Shown here piece after piece: positions 32,957 through 41,766 of a stretch of DNA of 64,000 nt. The notes beneath the pieces were generated by a model. That model worked only from the letters and a program-made list of their open reading frames with translations, ran no database searches and was not told the DNA's origin. A program made the translations under genes and the position numbers. The stretch comes from JBCBCP01 sp039817385 (GTDB lineage: Bacteria > Pseudomonadota > Alphaproteobacteria > Rhodobacterales > Rhodobacteraceae): contig JBCBVY010000001.1 in the NCBI GenBank assembly GCA_039817385.1, forward strand, positions 186,001 through 250,000. The letters are read 5' to 3'. Numbering within the stretch: position 1 is the stretch's first letter; every line of letters starts with the position of its first letter.

Positions 32957-35425
32957 ATGGGACAGGTCTTTCTCTGGCTGTTGCGAATCGCGAGCGGGCT
33001 GGTGCTGCTGAGCGTCGCGGCGGCCTTCGTGGTCTACTACCTCGCGGCCCGGTCGCTGCCGGATTATGACGCCGCGGCCCGGGTGACGGGCATATCGGCC
33101 CCGGTAGAGATCGTGCGCGACAACGCGAATGTCCCCCATATCTTTGGCGCCGATGACGCGGACACTTTCTTTGGCCTCGGCTATGCCCATGCGCAGGACC
33201 GGCTGTGGCAGATGACAACGCTGCGCCGCACGGCGCAGGGGCGGCTGTCGGAGGTTTTTGGCACCGCAACGCTGGAGGTGGACAGCTTTCTGAGGCGGCT
33301 TGATCTTTACAACCTCGCGCGCGCCTCGGCCGCGGTGCAGGATGCGCGGGCGGCGATGGCGCTGGAGGCCTATTCGGCCGGTGTGAACGCCCGCATCGCC
33401 CAGATCAACGCGGACGCGCTGGGGCGCGGCGCGCCGGAGTTCTTCCTCTTCAACGCGGCGATTGCGCCGTGGCAGCCCAGCGACAGCATCGCCATCGCCA
33501 AGCTGATGGCGGTGCAGCTGAGCGGGCATCTCGACAATGAAATCCTGCGCGCGCGCCTGTCACTGGCCCTGCCCGAGCCGGACATGCTGGTCGACATCAT
33601 GCCGGACGCGCCCGGGGTCGGCGTGGCGGCCCTGCCGGAATACGCGGCCCTGGTGCCGGGCGCGCCACGCCACGCCGCGTGGGTGCCGGACGATCCGCAC
33701 CCGCTGTCGCCCTTCCGTCCGCGGGGTCTGTCTGGCGCGTCGAACGCGTGGGCCGCGGCGCCGTCACGCTCTGCCACCGGCGGCACGCTGCTGGCCAACG
33801 ACCCGCATCTGGGCCTGACCGCGCCGGCGATCTGGTACCTTGCGCGGCTGGAGCTGAGCAGCGGCGGCGTGATTGGCGGGACGATCCCCGGCCTGCCGAT
33901 GGTGCTCACGGGCCGCTCGGACGCGCTGGGCTGGGGCCTGACCACCGCTTATGTGGACGACCAAGACCTGTTCATCGAGGAAGTGAACCCCGAAAACCCC
34001 GAGGAATACCGCGTGCCGGGGGGCTGGGCGCCGTTTGAGACCCGCCGCTCCATCATCACCGTCGCCGATGCGGAACCAGTCACGATCACCCTGCGCTGGA
34101 CCCAGAACGGGCCGGTCCTGCCCGGGTCTTTCAAGGACCTGGATAGCATCACGCCGCCGGGGCACGTCATGGCGCTGAGCTGGACGGCGCTGAGCGGGCA
34201 GGACACCTCCCTAGGGGCGGGCATCGACCTGATGTATGCGCAAAGCGTCGCCGAAGGGATCGCCGCGACGGAGCGGCACATGGCCCCGGCACAGAACCTG
34301 ACGCTGGCCGACCGGCAGACCATCGCGATGAAGACGATCGGCACTATCCCCCGGCGCGATCCGGACCACCAAAGCGAGGGGCGCCTGCCCAGCTTTGGCT
34401 ATCTGCCCCAGAACCCGTGGCAAGGGCAGATGGCCTATGTCTCCAACCCCGGCTTTGTCGCGCCCCTTGGCGGCATCCTCGGCAACACAAACAACAAAAC
34501 CGTGGAGCGCCCCTTTCCCAACCATGTCAGCTTTGACTGGGGCGACACCCAGCGCATCCAGCGTTGGCAGCGCCTGATGCAATCCCGCCAGGTGCACACG
34601 CGCGACAGCTTTATCGAAGCGCAGCTTGATACCGTGTCCTTCACGGCCCGCTCCCTGCTGCCGCTGATCGGGGCGGAGCTGTGGTTCACCGGAGAGGCCG
34701 CGCCCGCAGGCGCGCCGCAGCGCCAGCGCCAGCGCGCGCTCGCCTTGCTGGCCGAGTGGAACGGGGAGATGAACGAACACCTGCCCGAGCCGCTGATCTT
34801 TGCGGCCTGGCTGCGCGCGCTGCAAGACCGGCTGGTGCGGGACGAGCTTGGCCCGATGGCGGACGCGCTCACCCATGTGGAGCCCCTGTTTATCGAGCGC
34901 GTCTTTCGCGACGTGGACGGCGCCGCGCGCTGGTGCGACGTGCGCCAAAGCGCCCCGGTGGAAACCTGCCCCGACATGGCCCGCCGCGCGCTGGACGACG
35001 CGCTGATCTGGATTTCCGAGAATTTCGGGACCGAACTAGAGACCCTGCGCTGGGGCGATGCGCATCAGGCGACCCATGATCACACCGTGCTGGGCGAAGT
35101 GCCGCTGCTGCGCTTTTTCGTGAACATCCGGCAAAGCACCTCCGGGGGGGACAACACCCTGCAGCGGGGCCGCACACGCGGCGGTGCGGGCGCGGATGCG
35201 TTCCACAACGTGCACGCGGCGGGGTTCCGGGGGGTCTACGATTTTGCCGACCCCGACAGCTCCGTTTTCATTATCGCAACGGGTCAGTCCGGGCACCTCT
35301 TCTCGCGCCACTATGACGACCTCGCGCAGCTCTGGCGGCGGGGCGAATACGTGCCCATGTCGCTCGACATCGGCCTCGCACGGGCGGCCGCGGTGGGTGT
35401 GACGGTGCTGGAGCCGGTGGAGTGA
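32957..35425 (+). CDS. penicillin acylase family protein (Ntn hydrolase)
   Basis: A self-processing N-terminal-nucleophile amidase, 822 residues. After an N-terminal membrane anchor (VFLWLLRIASGLVLLSVAAA) the alpha-chain begins with PVEIVRDNANVPHIFGADDA and GLGYAHAQDRLWQM. The processing site and nucleophile is Ser262 in LSGASNAWAAAPSRS, followed by NDPHLGLTAPAIWYLA, and the beta-chain continues to the end. Homologues cleave penicillins, acyl-homoserine lactones or other amides; which one applies here cannot be read from sequence. It overlaps the L,D-transpeptidase gene (GTGA). Confidence 0.94.
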   Translation: MGQVFLWLLRIASGLVLLSVAAAFVVYYLAARSLPDYDAAARVTGISAPVEIVRDNANVPHIFGADDADTFFGLGYAHAQDRLWQMTTLRRTAQGRLSEVFGTATLEVDSFLRRLDLYNLARASAAVQDARAAMALEAYSAGVNARIAQINADALGRGAPEFFLFNAAIAPWQPSDSIAIAKLMAVQLSGHLDNEILRARLSLALPEPDMLVDIMPDAPGVGVAALPEYAALVPGAPRHAAWVPDDPHPLSPFRPRGLSGASNAWAAAPSRSATGGTLLANDPHLGLTAPAIWYLARLELSSGGVIGGTIPGLPMVLTGRSDALGWGLTTAYVDDQDLFIEEVNPENPEEYRVPGGWAPFETRRSIITVADAEPVTITLRWTQNGPVLPGSFKDLDSITPPGHVMALSWTALSGQDTSLGAGIDLMYAQSVAEGIAATERHMAPAQNLTLADRQTIAMKTIGTIPRRDPDHQSEGRLPSFGYLPQNPWQGQMAYVSNPGFVAPLGGILGNTNNKTVERPFPNHVSFDWGDTQRIQRWQRLMQSRQVHTRDSFIEAQLDTVSFTARSLLPLIGAELWFTGEAAPAGAPQRQRQRALALLAEWNGEMNEHLPEPLIFAAWLRALQDRLVRDELGPMADALTHVEPLFIERVFRDVDGAARWCDVRQSAPVETCPDMARRALDDALIWISENFGTELETLRWGDAHQATHDHTVLGEVPLLRFFVNIRQSTSGGDNTLQRGRTRGGAGADAFHNVHAAGFRGVYDFADPDSSVFIIATGQSGHLFSRHYDDLAQLWRRGEYVPMSLDIGLARAAAVGVTVLEPVE

Positions 35426-35955
35426 AAAGCGCGCTGCTTGCCGTTGTCGTGGTGGCAGCCTTGGTCGTTGGCTACCATCAGGTCATGACGCGGGTAGGCT
35501 CGGGTACGCCCCCGGCAATGGCTCCGGCGGCGCAGCAGGCTGACGCGATAACCGTCGACAAGGCCGCGCGGCGCCTCATGCTGCTGCGCTCCGGTGAAGA
35601 GATCGCGGTCTACGACATTTCGCTTGGCGGGGCACCCGTGGGGCACAAATCTCGGCAAGGCGACGAGAAAACGCCCGAAGGCACTTACCTGATCGACTGG
35701 CGCAACGGCAATTCCATCGCGCATCTGAGCCTGCACATCTCATACCCCGATGCGGCTGACGTCAAAGCGGCGGCGGGCGCCGACCCCGGCGGCATGATCA
35801 TGATCCACGGTCTGCCCAATGGCTGGGGGTGGCTGGGGCGTTTGCACCTTTTGTGGGATCGGACCGACGGGTGCATTGCCGTGACCAATGCCGAGATGCG
35901 CGAGATATGGGCAGTGGTCCCAAACTGCACCCCGATCACGATCCTACCCGGCTGA
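35422..35955 (+). CDS. L,D-transpeptidase (YkuD) family protein
   Basis: A 177-residue protein with an N-terminal membrane or signal segment ([18 protein letters not shown]) and a YkuD domain carrying [10 protein letters not shown] and the catalytic segment [14 protein letters not shown] with His and Cys in the usual HXn(S/T)xGC arrangement. Such enzymes make 3-3 cross-links in peptidoglycan or attach lipoproteins. The GTG start overlaps the penicillin acylase stop, and its own stop overlaps the pseudouridine synthase start as TGATG. Confidence 0.93.
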   Translation: MKSALLAVVVVAALVVGYHQVMTRVGSGTPPAMAPAAQQADAITVDKAARRLMLLRSGEEIAVYDISLGGAPVGHKSRQGDEKTPEGTYLIDWRNGNSIAHLSLHISYPDAADVKAAAGADPGGMIMIHGLPNGWGWLGRLHLLWDRTDGCIAVTNAEMREIWAVVPNCTPITILPG

Positions 35956-36518
35956 TGACCACGCTCCTTTTCAACAAGCCTTACGGCGTGCTGCCGCAGT
36001 TCACCGACGCGCGCAGCCCAACGCCGCGCCCGACCCTGTCAGCCTTTATCGACGTGCCGGGGGTCTATCCCGCAGGGCGGCTCGACCGGGACAGCGAAGG
36101 GCTGATGGTGCTGACCTCCGACGGGCGGCTTCAGGCGCGGATCGCGGACCCGAAGTTCAAGCGCCCCAAGCGTTACTGGGTGCAGGTGGAGGGCGCGCCA
36201 GAGGCCCAGCAGCTGGAGGCTCTGCGCCGCGGCGTGACGCTGAACGATGGCCCGACCCAGCCTGCAAAGGTGCGCGCGATGGCCCCGCCGGAGTTATGGC
36301 ACCGCGACCCGCCCGTGCGCACCCGCAAAACGGTGCCCGATGCCTGGCTTGAGATCACGCTCACCGAGGGGCGGAACCGGCAAGTGCGGCGCATGACAGC
36401 GCATGTGGGTCTGCCCTGCCTGCGGCTGGTGCGGGTGGGGATTGGGGACTGGGGCCTTGGCGGGCTCAAGCCGGGGCAATGGCGTTTCTTGCAAGAAACG
36501 CAGGCCAGCAATCCTTGA
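35955..36518 (+). CDS. 23S rRNA pseudouridine synthase, RluE-like
   Basis: RsuA-family pseudouridine synthase of 187 residues without an S4 domain, as in RluE, which modifies U2457 of 23S rRNA. It contains [15 protein letters not shown], the catalytic aspartate in [29 protein letters not shown] and the late [15 protein letters not shown]. It overlaps the L,D-transpeptidase gene (TGATG) and is the third gene of a tightly coupled set. The stop codon sits in an inverted repeat. Confidence 0.93.
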   Translation: MTTLLFNKPYGVLPQFTDARSPTPRPTLSAFIDVPGVYPAGRLDRDSEGLMVLTSDGRLQARIADPKFKRPKRYWVQVEGAPEAQQLEALRRGVTLNDGPTQPAKVRAMAPPELWHRDPPVRTRKTVPDAWLEITLTEGRNRQVRRMTAHVGLPCLRLVRVGIGDWGLGGLKPGQWRFLQETQASNP

Positions 36519-36552
36519 AGGATTGCCTTTCATCGATCCTTCAAGGATCGAT
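36508..36552. repeat. paired inverted repeats over both stop codons of convergent genes
   Basis: Two perfect dyads, GCAATCCTTGAAGGATTGC (36508-36526) and TCGATCCTTCAAGGATCGA (36533-36551), share the core ATCCTT-N-AAGGAT. The first covers the stop of the pseudouridine synthase, the second touches the stop of hflX. They have single-base centres and no T-run, so they are not ordinary terminators; a bidirectional RNA-end structure is possible. Confidence 0.6.
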
Positions 36553-37850
36553 CAGCCCAGAGCCTGATACGCGCCCTTTTGCTTGGCCGTCCAGCGCACG
36601 CGCAGGGCAAAGCCCGTCTCGTCTTGCGCCTCCTCCTCCACCACGCCTTCGGAAAACAGCCACGCGCGGCGCTTGCCGTCCGCAAAGCCCAGGTGCAGCT
36701 CTTCCTCGGTCACTTTGCCCTGAAGCGCTTCGGCCACCACCGAAAGCAGCCTATCCACCCCCTGCCCGGTCAAGGCCGACAGCGTCAGAACGACGTCCGA
36801 CCGCTCCGCCCGGGCCTCGGCAGCGGCGGCGTCATCCGCGCGCAGCAGGTCCAGCTTGTTCCAAACCTCAAGCGTCGGGCGGTCTTCCGGCACGCCGAGG
36901 CTGGCCATGATGGCCCGCACATCCGCCGCCTGTTCCTCCGTCTCGGGGTGCGAGATGTCCCGAACGTGCAGGATCAGATCGGCGGCCAGCACTTCCTCAA
37001 GCGTCGCGCGGAACGCCGCGACCAGCTCGGTCGGCAGGTCAGAGATGAACCCCACCGTGTCCGACAGGATCACCTCCGGCCCGTCCGGCAGCTCAACCCG
37101 GCGCATTGTGGGATCCAGCGTGGCAAACAGCATGTCCTTCGCCATCACCTCCGCCCCTGTCAGCCGGTTAAAGAGCGTCGACTTGCCCGCGTTCGTGTAG
37201 CCCACCAGCGCGACAATCGGATAGGGCACCTTCGCCCGCGCCGCGCGGTGCAGGCCGCGGGTCTTCACCACCTTGCCCAGCTGCCGGCGCAAACGCACCA
37301 GCTGCGCGTCAATCGCGCGCCGGTCCGCCTCGATCTGCGTCTCGCCCGGGCCGCCGACAAAGCCAAGACCGCCCCGCTGCCGCTCAAGGTGGGTCCAAGC
37401 CCGTACCAGCCGCGTGCGCTGATAGGTCAGCGCCGCCATCTCCACCTGCAACACGCCCTCGCGGGTCGCGGCACGGTCGGAGAAGATTTCAAGGATGAGC
37501 CCGGTTCGGTCCAGCAATTTGACCTTCAGCGCTTTTTCCAGATTGCGCTGCTGCACCGGGGTGACCGGGCCGTCGATCAGCACCAGCTCGATCTCGGCCG
37601 CCTTGAACTGCGCCGCAAGCTCTTCGATCTTGCCCGAGCCGAGCAGATAGCCCGCCTGCACCCGCGGCAGGGGCACCACTTCGCCGCCGATCACCTCAAG
37701 GTTGGGCAGCGCGGCGGCCAGTGCCATCGCCTCGTCCAGTCCCATGCGGGCATCGCGGCGCCCCGGCTCGGTTTTGATGTCGGGATGCAGCACCCACGCG
37801 CGGGTCGGCTGCCCGCCCGTGTCGTCAACCTGGAACTGCGCCTTGCTCAA
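36552..37850 (-). CDS. hflX: ribosome-associated GTPase HflX
   Basis: GTPase that splits stalled or stress-damaged ribosomes, 432 residues. The N-terminal HflX domain includes [20 protein letters not shown] and [19 protein letters not shown]; the G domain has [26 protein letters not shown] and NKLDLL. A C-terminal beta domain ends it. The start is TTG at 37850, which overlaps the hfq stop as TTGA and keeps the hfq-hflX coupling known from many proteobacteria. Confidence 0.96.
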
Positions 37851-38086
37851 GAGGCGTCTTCGCCCTCATAGAGCGAGATCGGCTGGCTCGGCATAATGGT
37901 GCTGATCGCGTGCTTGTAAACCAGCTGGCTCTGCCCATCGCGGCGCAAAAGCACGCAAAAATTGTCAAACCACGTGATAACGCCCTGCAATTTGACGCCA
38001 TTGATCAAAAAGATCGTCACCGGAACCTTCGTCTTGCGCACGTGGTTGAGGAACGCATCCTGGAGGTTTTGTCTATCCGAAGCCAT
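37847..38086 (-). CDS. hfq: RNA chaperone Hfq
   Basis: Hexameric Sm-like protein that pairs small RNAs with mRNAs, 79 residues as usual in alphaproteobacteria. The Sm1 motif ([39 protein letters not shown]) and the Sm2 motif ([14 protein letters not shown]) are intact, with Gln8, Phe42-region and YKH residues for the RNA faces. The ATG at 38086 has AGAAGAAGG upstream. Its stop overlaps the hflX start. Confidence 0.98.
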
Positions 38087-38116
38087 TGTTCGAATTCGCC
38101 TTCTTCTAATTGAATT

Positions 38117-38138
38117 GGCCCGTGCGATCACACGGGCC
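38117..38138 (-). promoter_or_regulatory. inverted repeat in the hfq leader
   Basis: Eight-base arms GGCCCGTG and CACGGGCC separated by six bases lie about 30 bases upstream of the hfq start. In RNA this would be a stable stem-loop before the ribosome-binding site; in DNA it could be an operator. Hfq is known to control its own mRNA in enteric bacteria through leader RNA, which makes it a reasonable but unproven control element. Confidence 0.45.
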
Positions 38139-38188
38139 CTCCCTCGTTTGATCTAAGTATGAATCGCAATGGGGAGAGATTCCACCCC

Positions 38189-38209
38189 AAAAAACAGTCC
38201 GTTACGGAC
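38189..38209 (-). terminator. minus-strand terminator, second of two after trkH
   Basis: On the minus strand GTCCG-TAA-CGGAC forms a five-base-pair stem followed by TG and six T residues (38189-38209). It lies behind a stronger hairpin at 38230 and would insulate hfq from read-through of trkA-trkH. Confidence 0.5.
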
Positions 38210-38229
38210 CTACCCGCTTTGGACATGAG

Positions 38230-38253
38230 AAACCTGCCGTAACGGCAGGGTTT
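38230..38253 (-). terminator. hairpin ending the trkA-trkH transcript
   Basis: On the minus strand AAACCCTGCCGTTACGGCAG(G)TTT makes a stem of about ten base pairs with a three-base loop, 11 bases after the trkH stop codon. With the smaller hairpin at 38197 it gives two end signals in tandem before hfq. Confidence 0.6.
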
Positions 38254-38263
38254 CGCGTATAAA

Positions 38264-39805
38264 TCACCGTCCCGCGCGCCACAGATCAGGGGTGAGCAGC
38301 GCAATGATCGCAAGCGTCTCCAGCCGCCCCAGCACCATTGCAGCGGCAAAAACGCCCTTGGCCCAGCTGCCCATCTCGGCCAAGCGGACAGAGACGGTGT
38401 CGGTGACTTCCAATATCGGCCCTGTCGTGGTCAGCGCCGCCACAGCCAGCTTGATCGCCGCCTCGAAGGGCAAGCCCAGAAGCGCCAGCAGCATCGTGAT
38501 CCCCGCGAGGCTCAGCGCAAACAGCATAAAGAAGATCCACGCGATGAACGCACCATCCCGCTGGACCCGCGCGCTCAGCCCGCCAGCCCCGCTGACCGAG
38601 GACGGATACACCAGCCGCTCCATTTCGCGGTACCCGTTCTGGTACAGGGCAAAAACCCGGAGCAGTTTCACCCCGCCCGCGGTCGTGGCCACGCCGCCGC
38701 CGATCAGCGCGAGGCCCATCAGGATCAGACCCGGCGTGGCCAGCCCCGACCAGTCTTGCGCTGTCTGCCAGGACGCGCTTTGGAACCCGGTTGTGGTCAA
38801 GAAAGACACAACCGTGAACACGCTGCCCCACAGCGCTTGGGCGGCCTCCAGCAGGCTATCTTCGGCATTCACGTCGTAGGCCCCCAGCCAATGCCGCACA
38901 AACAGCACAAGCGGCACCAAAAGCGCAAGCGCGAGGCCGATGCGGAACTCCGGATCGTCCCCCAGGCTGCCGGCCGATTTCGTCACCGTGTCCGAACTGA
39001 AGGTCAACCGGGACAGCGCCAGCAGCATGAACAGGACCATCACCGCCTCCCCGGCATAGCCTGCACCGGCCTGCGCTATCCCATCGTGCGGCGTAATGCC
39101 AGAGGTCGCCATAACCGCCATCGCGTGCATCACAGCGGTCAGCGGCACGTCCCCCAGCGCCATCAGCAACACCCAAAGCAGCAGCGTGAGGCCGGCATAG
39201 ATCGGCACAAGCGCCACCGTGACCTTCATCAACCGCACGCGCCCCTCGGGCCGGCCAAACCGGCGGATCTGGTCCGTCGCCTGCCCCGGCTCTGCCCGAG
39301 AGGTGACCTCAAACCCGCCCAGGTTCAGCGGCGCAAGGATGGCAGAGGCCGCAATCCACATCAGCAGCCCGCCGAGCCATCCGACAAGGCCACGCCACAG
39401 GTGCAGCGGCGCGCTGAGGCGCTCGGGGTTGAACATTGGCGCGCCGGTCGTGGTGATCGCGCTGACCATTTCGACATAGGCATTCAGAAACGTGGTCGTC
39501 CGCAGCCCCTCGTAGAACGGCACGGCCAGCATCACGGGCAGAAAGACGAAGGCGGAAAACAGGCTCATCAGCGGGCCAAGCGTGCCATGCCCCGGCGCGC
39601 GCCCTGCATGCGCAAGCGCGATCAGTCCAAAAAGGATCAGCCCAAGCAAACCCGAATAAAGAAACGTGCGGCCAACTTCATGTTCGTCGATTATGCCCGC
39701 AAAGGCCGCCGGGATCAGCATCGCAAAGGACGCAATCCCGCACATCAGCAGAAACAGCGGCAGGGCCAGCACACGGTCCGAAACGCTCGGAGCTGCGGCG
39801 CGCAT
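38264..39805 (-). CDS. trkH: TrkH family potassium uptake protein
   Basis: Membrane subunit of the Trk potassium importer, 513 residues with about ten to twelve hydrophobic segments. The four pore repeats show the selectivity-filter sequences SAITTTGAPMF, MAVMATSGITPH, VSFLTTTGFQSA and ALTTTGPILEV. The start (ATG 39805) overlaps the trkA stop as TGATG, so the regulator and channel are made together. Confidence 0.96.
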   Translation of the reverse strand: MRAAAPSVSDRVLALPLFLLMCGIASFAMLIPAAFAGIIDEHEVGRTFLYSGLLGLILFGLIALAHAGRAPGHGTLGPLMSLFSAFVFLPVMLAVPFYEGLRTTTFLNAYVEMVSAITTTGAPMFNPERLSAPLHLWRGLVGWLGGLLMWIAASAILAPLNLGGFEVTSRAEPGQATDQIRRFGRPEGRVRLMKVTVALVPIYAGLTLLLWVLLMALGDVPLTAVMHAMAVMATSGITPHDGIAQAGAGYAGEAVMVLFMLLALSRLTFSSDTVTKSAGSLGDDPEFRIGLALALLVPLVLFVRHWLGAYDVNAEDSLLEAAQALWGSVFTVVSFLTTTGFQSASWQTAQDWSGLATPGLILMGLALIGGGVATTAGGVKLLRVFALYQNGYREMERLVYPSSVSGAGGLSARVQRDGAFIAWIFFMLFALSLAGITMLLALLGLPFEAAIKLAVAALTTTGPILEVTDTVSVRLAEMGSWAKGVFAAAMVLGRLETLAIIALLTPDLWRAGR

Positions 39806-41181
39806 CAGAAAAAGTCGATGGAGACCTGCAAAAGCCGCTCCACCTCGGGCACGTCTTCGCTCAGTGCGAAAATGGCGACAACATCGCCCTCGTCGATACG
39901 GGTGCCACCGACCGGACGAATGACCTTATCGCCCTTGCGGATCGCACCGATCAGCACGCCTTCGGGGAAATCCACATCCGCGATCTTTTGGCCCGCCAGC
40001 GGCGAGGTTGACAGCACCTCCGCCTCGATCACTTCGGCCTCCGCATCCCCGATGGAGTAGACCGCGTTCACACGGCCATGCCGGATATGCCGGAGGATCG
40101 AACTGACCGTGGTGGCCCGCGGGTTGATATAGGCGTCAATCCCGAGCGGTTCCATCATCGGCACCAGCGTCGGGTCATTGATCAGCGCAATGGCAAACGG
40201 GCAGCCCTCGGACTTGGCCCGCACGGCGGCCAGCATGTTCGTTTTGTCATCATCGGTCACGGCGAGCACCGCATCCGCGCGCTGCACGCCCGCCTCCGCC
40301 AGCAGCGCGACGTCCAGCCCGTCGCCATTCAGGACAATCGTCCGCTCCAGCGCTTCGGCGGCGCGTTCGGCGCAGACGCGGTTCTTCTCGATGATCTTGG
40401 CACGCACACGGTTGGTGCGGCTTTCCAGTTCGGAGGCAACGGCCAGGCCCACATTCCCGCCCCCGATCAGGACAACGCGTTCCTGCTTGCCCTGCGTCTT
40501 GCCAAAAATCTCCATCGTGCGGGCAATGTCGTCGCGGTGAGAGAACACGTAACAGCTGTCGCCGACAAAAAGCTGGTCCTTCGCCTCCGGCGCAAAGAGC
40601 GTGCCTTCGCGCCGCACGCCAACCACCACCGCGCGCAGGGTCGAAAAGAGGTCTGTCAGCTGGCGCAGGGGCGTGTTGACCACCGGACAGTCCGCTTCGA
40701 TGGAGATGCCCAGCAGGTGCGCTTCGCCGTCCAGAAACTGTTCGGTGTCAAAGGCCGCAGGCGCCGATAGCCGTTGCAGCGCCGCGGCCGCCACCTCCCG
40801 CTCGGGGCTGATGACCACATCGATCGGCAAGTGATCGCGGCGGTAGAGGTCCGAATAGATCGCATCGAGGTAGGACTGGCTGCGCAGACGCGCGATCTTG
40901 CGGTTGATGCTAAACACCGAATGCGCGATCTGGCAGGTGACCATGTTCACCTCGTCCGAATGGGTCGCGGCAATGATCATGTCCGCGTCCCGGGCGCCCG
41001 CGCGGGTCAGCACATCGGGGTAGGAGGCAAACCCAGCCACGCCCTGCACATCCAGCGTATCGGTCGCGCGGCGCACGAGGTCGGGGTTGCTGTCGACCAC
41101 GGTGACGTCGTTGCGTTCTCCGGCAAGGTGGCGGGCGATTTGCCAGCCGACCTGTCCAGCGCCGCAAATGATGACCTGCAT
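39805..41181 (-). CDS. trkA: Trk system potassium transporter subunit TrkA
   Basis: Cytoplasmic NAD/ATP-sensing ring protein that gates TrkH, 458 residues. Two RCK-N Rossmann domains begin MQVIICGAGQVGWQIARHLA and VVLIGGGNVGLAVASELESR, each followed by an RCK-C domain, giving the usual tandem arrangement. The ATG at 41181 is used because it starts directly at the first Rossmann motif. It is first in an operon with trkH and divergent from a lipoprotein gene 104 bases away. Confidence 0.96.
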   Translation of the reverse strand: MQVIICGAGQVGWQIARHLAGERNDVTVVDSNPDLVRRATDTLDVQGVAGFASYPDVLTRAGARDADMIIAATHSDEVNMVTCQIAHSVFSINRKIARLRSQSYLDAIYSDLYRRDHLPIDVVISPEREVAAAALQRLSAPAAFDTEQFLDGEAHLLGISIEADCPVVNTPLRQLTDLFSTLRAVVVGVRREGTLFAPEAKDQLFVGDSCYVFSHRDDIARTMEIFGKTQGKQERVVLIGGGNVGLAVASELESRTNRVRAKIIEKNRVCAERAAEALERTIVLNGDGLDVALLAEAGVQRADAVLAVTDDDKTNMLAAVRAKSEGCPFAIALINDPTLVPMMEPLGIDAYINPRATTVSSILRHIRHGRVNAVYSIGDAEAEVIEAEVLSTSPLAGQKIADVDFPEGVLIGAIRKGDKVIRPVGGTRIDEGDVVAIFALSEDVPEVERLLQVSIDFF

Positions 41182-41285
41182 GGGCGGCCTTTCCCCATCG
41201 AAGATACCGGGGCCATCACATCGCAGATGCAGCATTTCCGGTCAATTCAATTGTAAACGGGGCGGAATCGGCGCACGCTCTGCCC

Positions 41286-41756
41286 ATGCGCCGTTTTGTG
41301 TCCCTGCTGCCTGTGCTCGCCGCCCTTGGCGCGTGTTTTCCCGTGTCGACCTATTACCGCGAGGGCGTGACGCTGTCCTCACTGGAGCGGGACGAAACCG
41401 CCTGCGAGGTGCGGGCCCTGCGCGATGTGCCGGTGGCAAACCAGGTGCGGCAGGACCCGCCCCGCTACATCCCCGGTGCCCGCATCTGCGATGCGTCGGG
41501 GGCGTGCGTCACCCGCCCGGGCCGCTATGTGCCGGGACCTGTCTATACGGTCGATGTGAACGCGGACCTGCGCCGCCGCGTGACGCAGCAATGTATGGCG
41601 GATCGCGGCTATGTCCCTGTGACCCTGCCCGCTTGCCCGCCGGGGGTCGCGCAAGCCGCCCCTCCGGGTGCGACGACACGGCTGCCAAAACTGCGCCCCG
41701 AGGCTTGTGCAATCCGCAATTCCGATGGAAGTTTCCAAATCGTGAATCGCGGGTAG
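41286..41756 (+). CDS. putative lipoprotein of unknown function
   Basis: A 156-residue protein whose N terminus MRRFVSLLPVLAALGACFPV is a short signal peptide with lipobox ALGAC, so Cys17 should carry the lipid. The mature part has a run of paired cysteines (ETACEV, ARICDASGACVT, TQQCMADRG, LPACPPG, EACAIR), suggesting disulfides in the periplasm, and ends with a short basic tail. Its family is not recognised. It is eleven bases from the next gene and may be co-transcribed. Confidence 0.75.
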   Translation: MRRFVSLLPVLAALGACFPVSTYYREGVTLSSLERDETACEVRALRDVPVANQVRQDPPRYIPGARICDASGACVTRPGRYVPGPVYTVDVNADLRRRVTQQCMADRGYVPVTLPACPPGVAQAAPPGATTRLPKLRPEACAIRNSDGSFQIVNRG

Positions 41757-41766
41757 AGCAGCAAAG

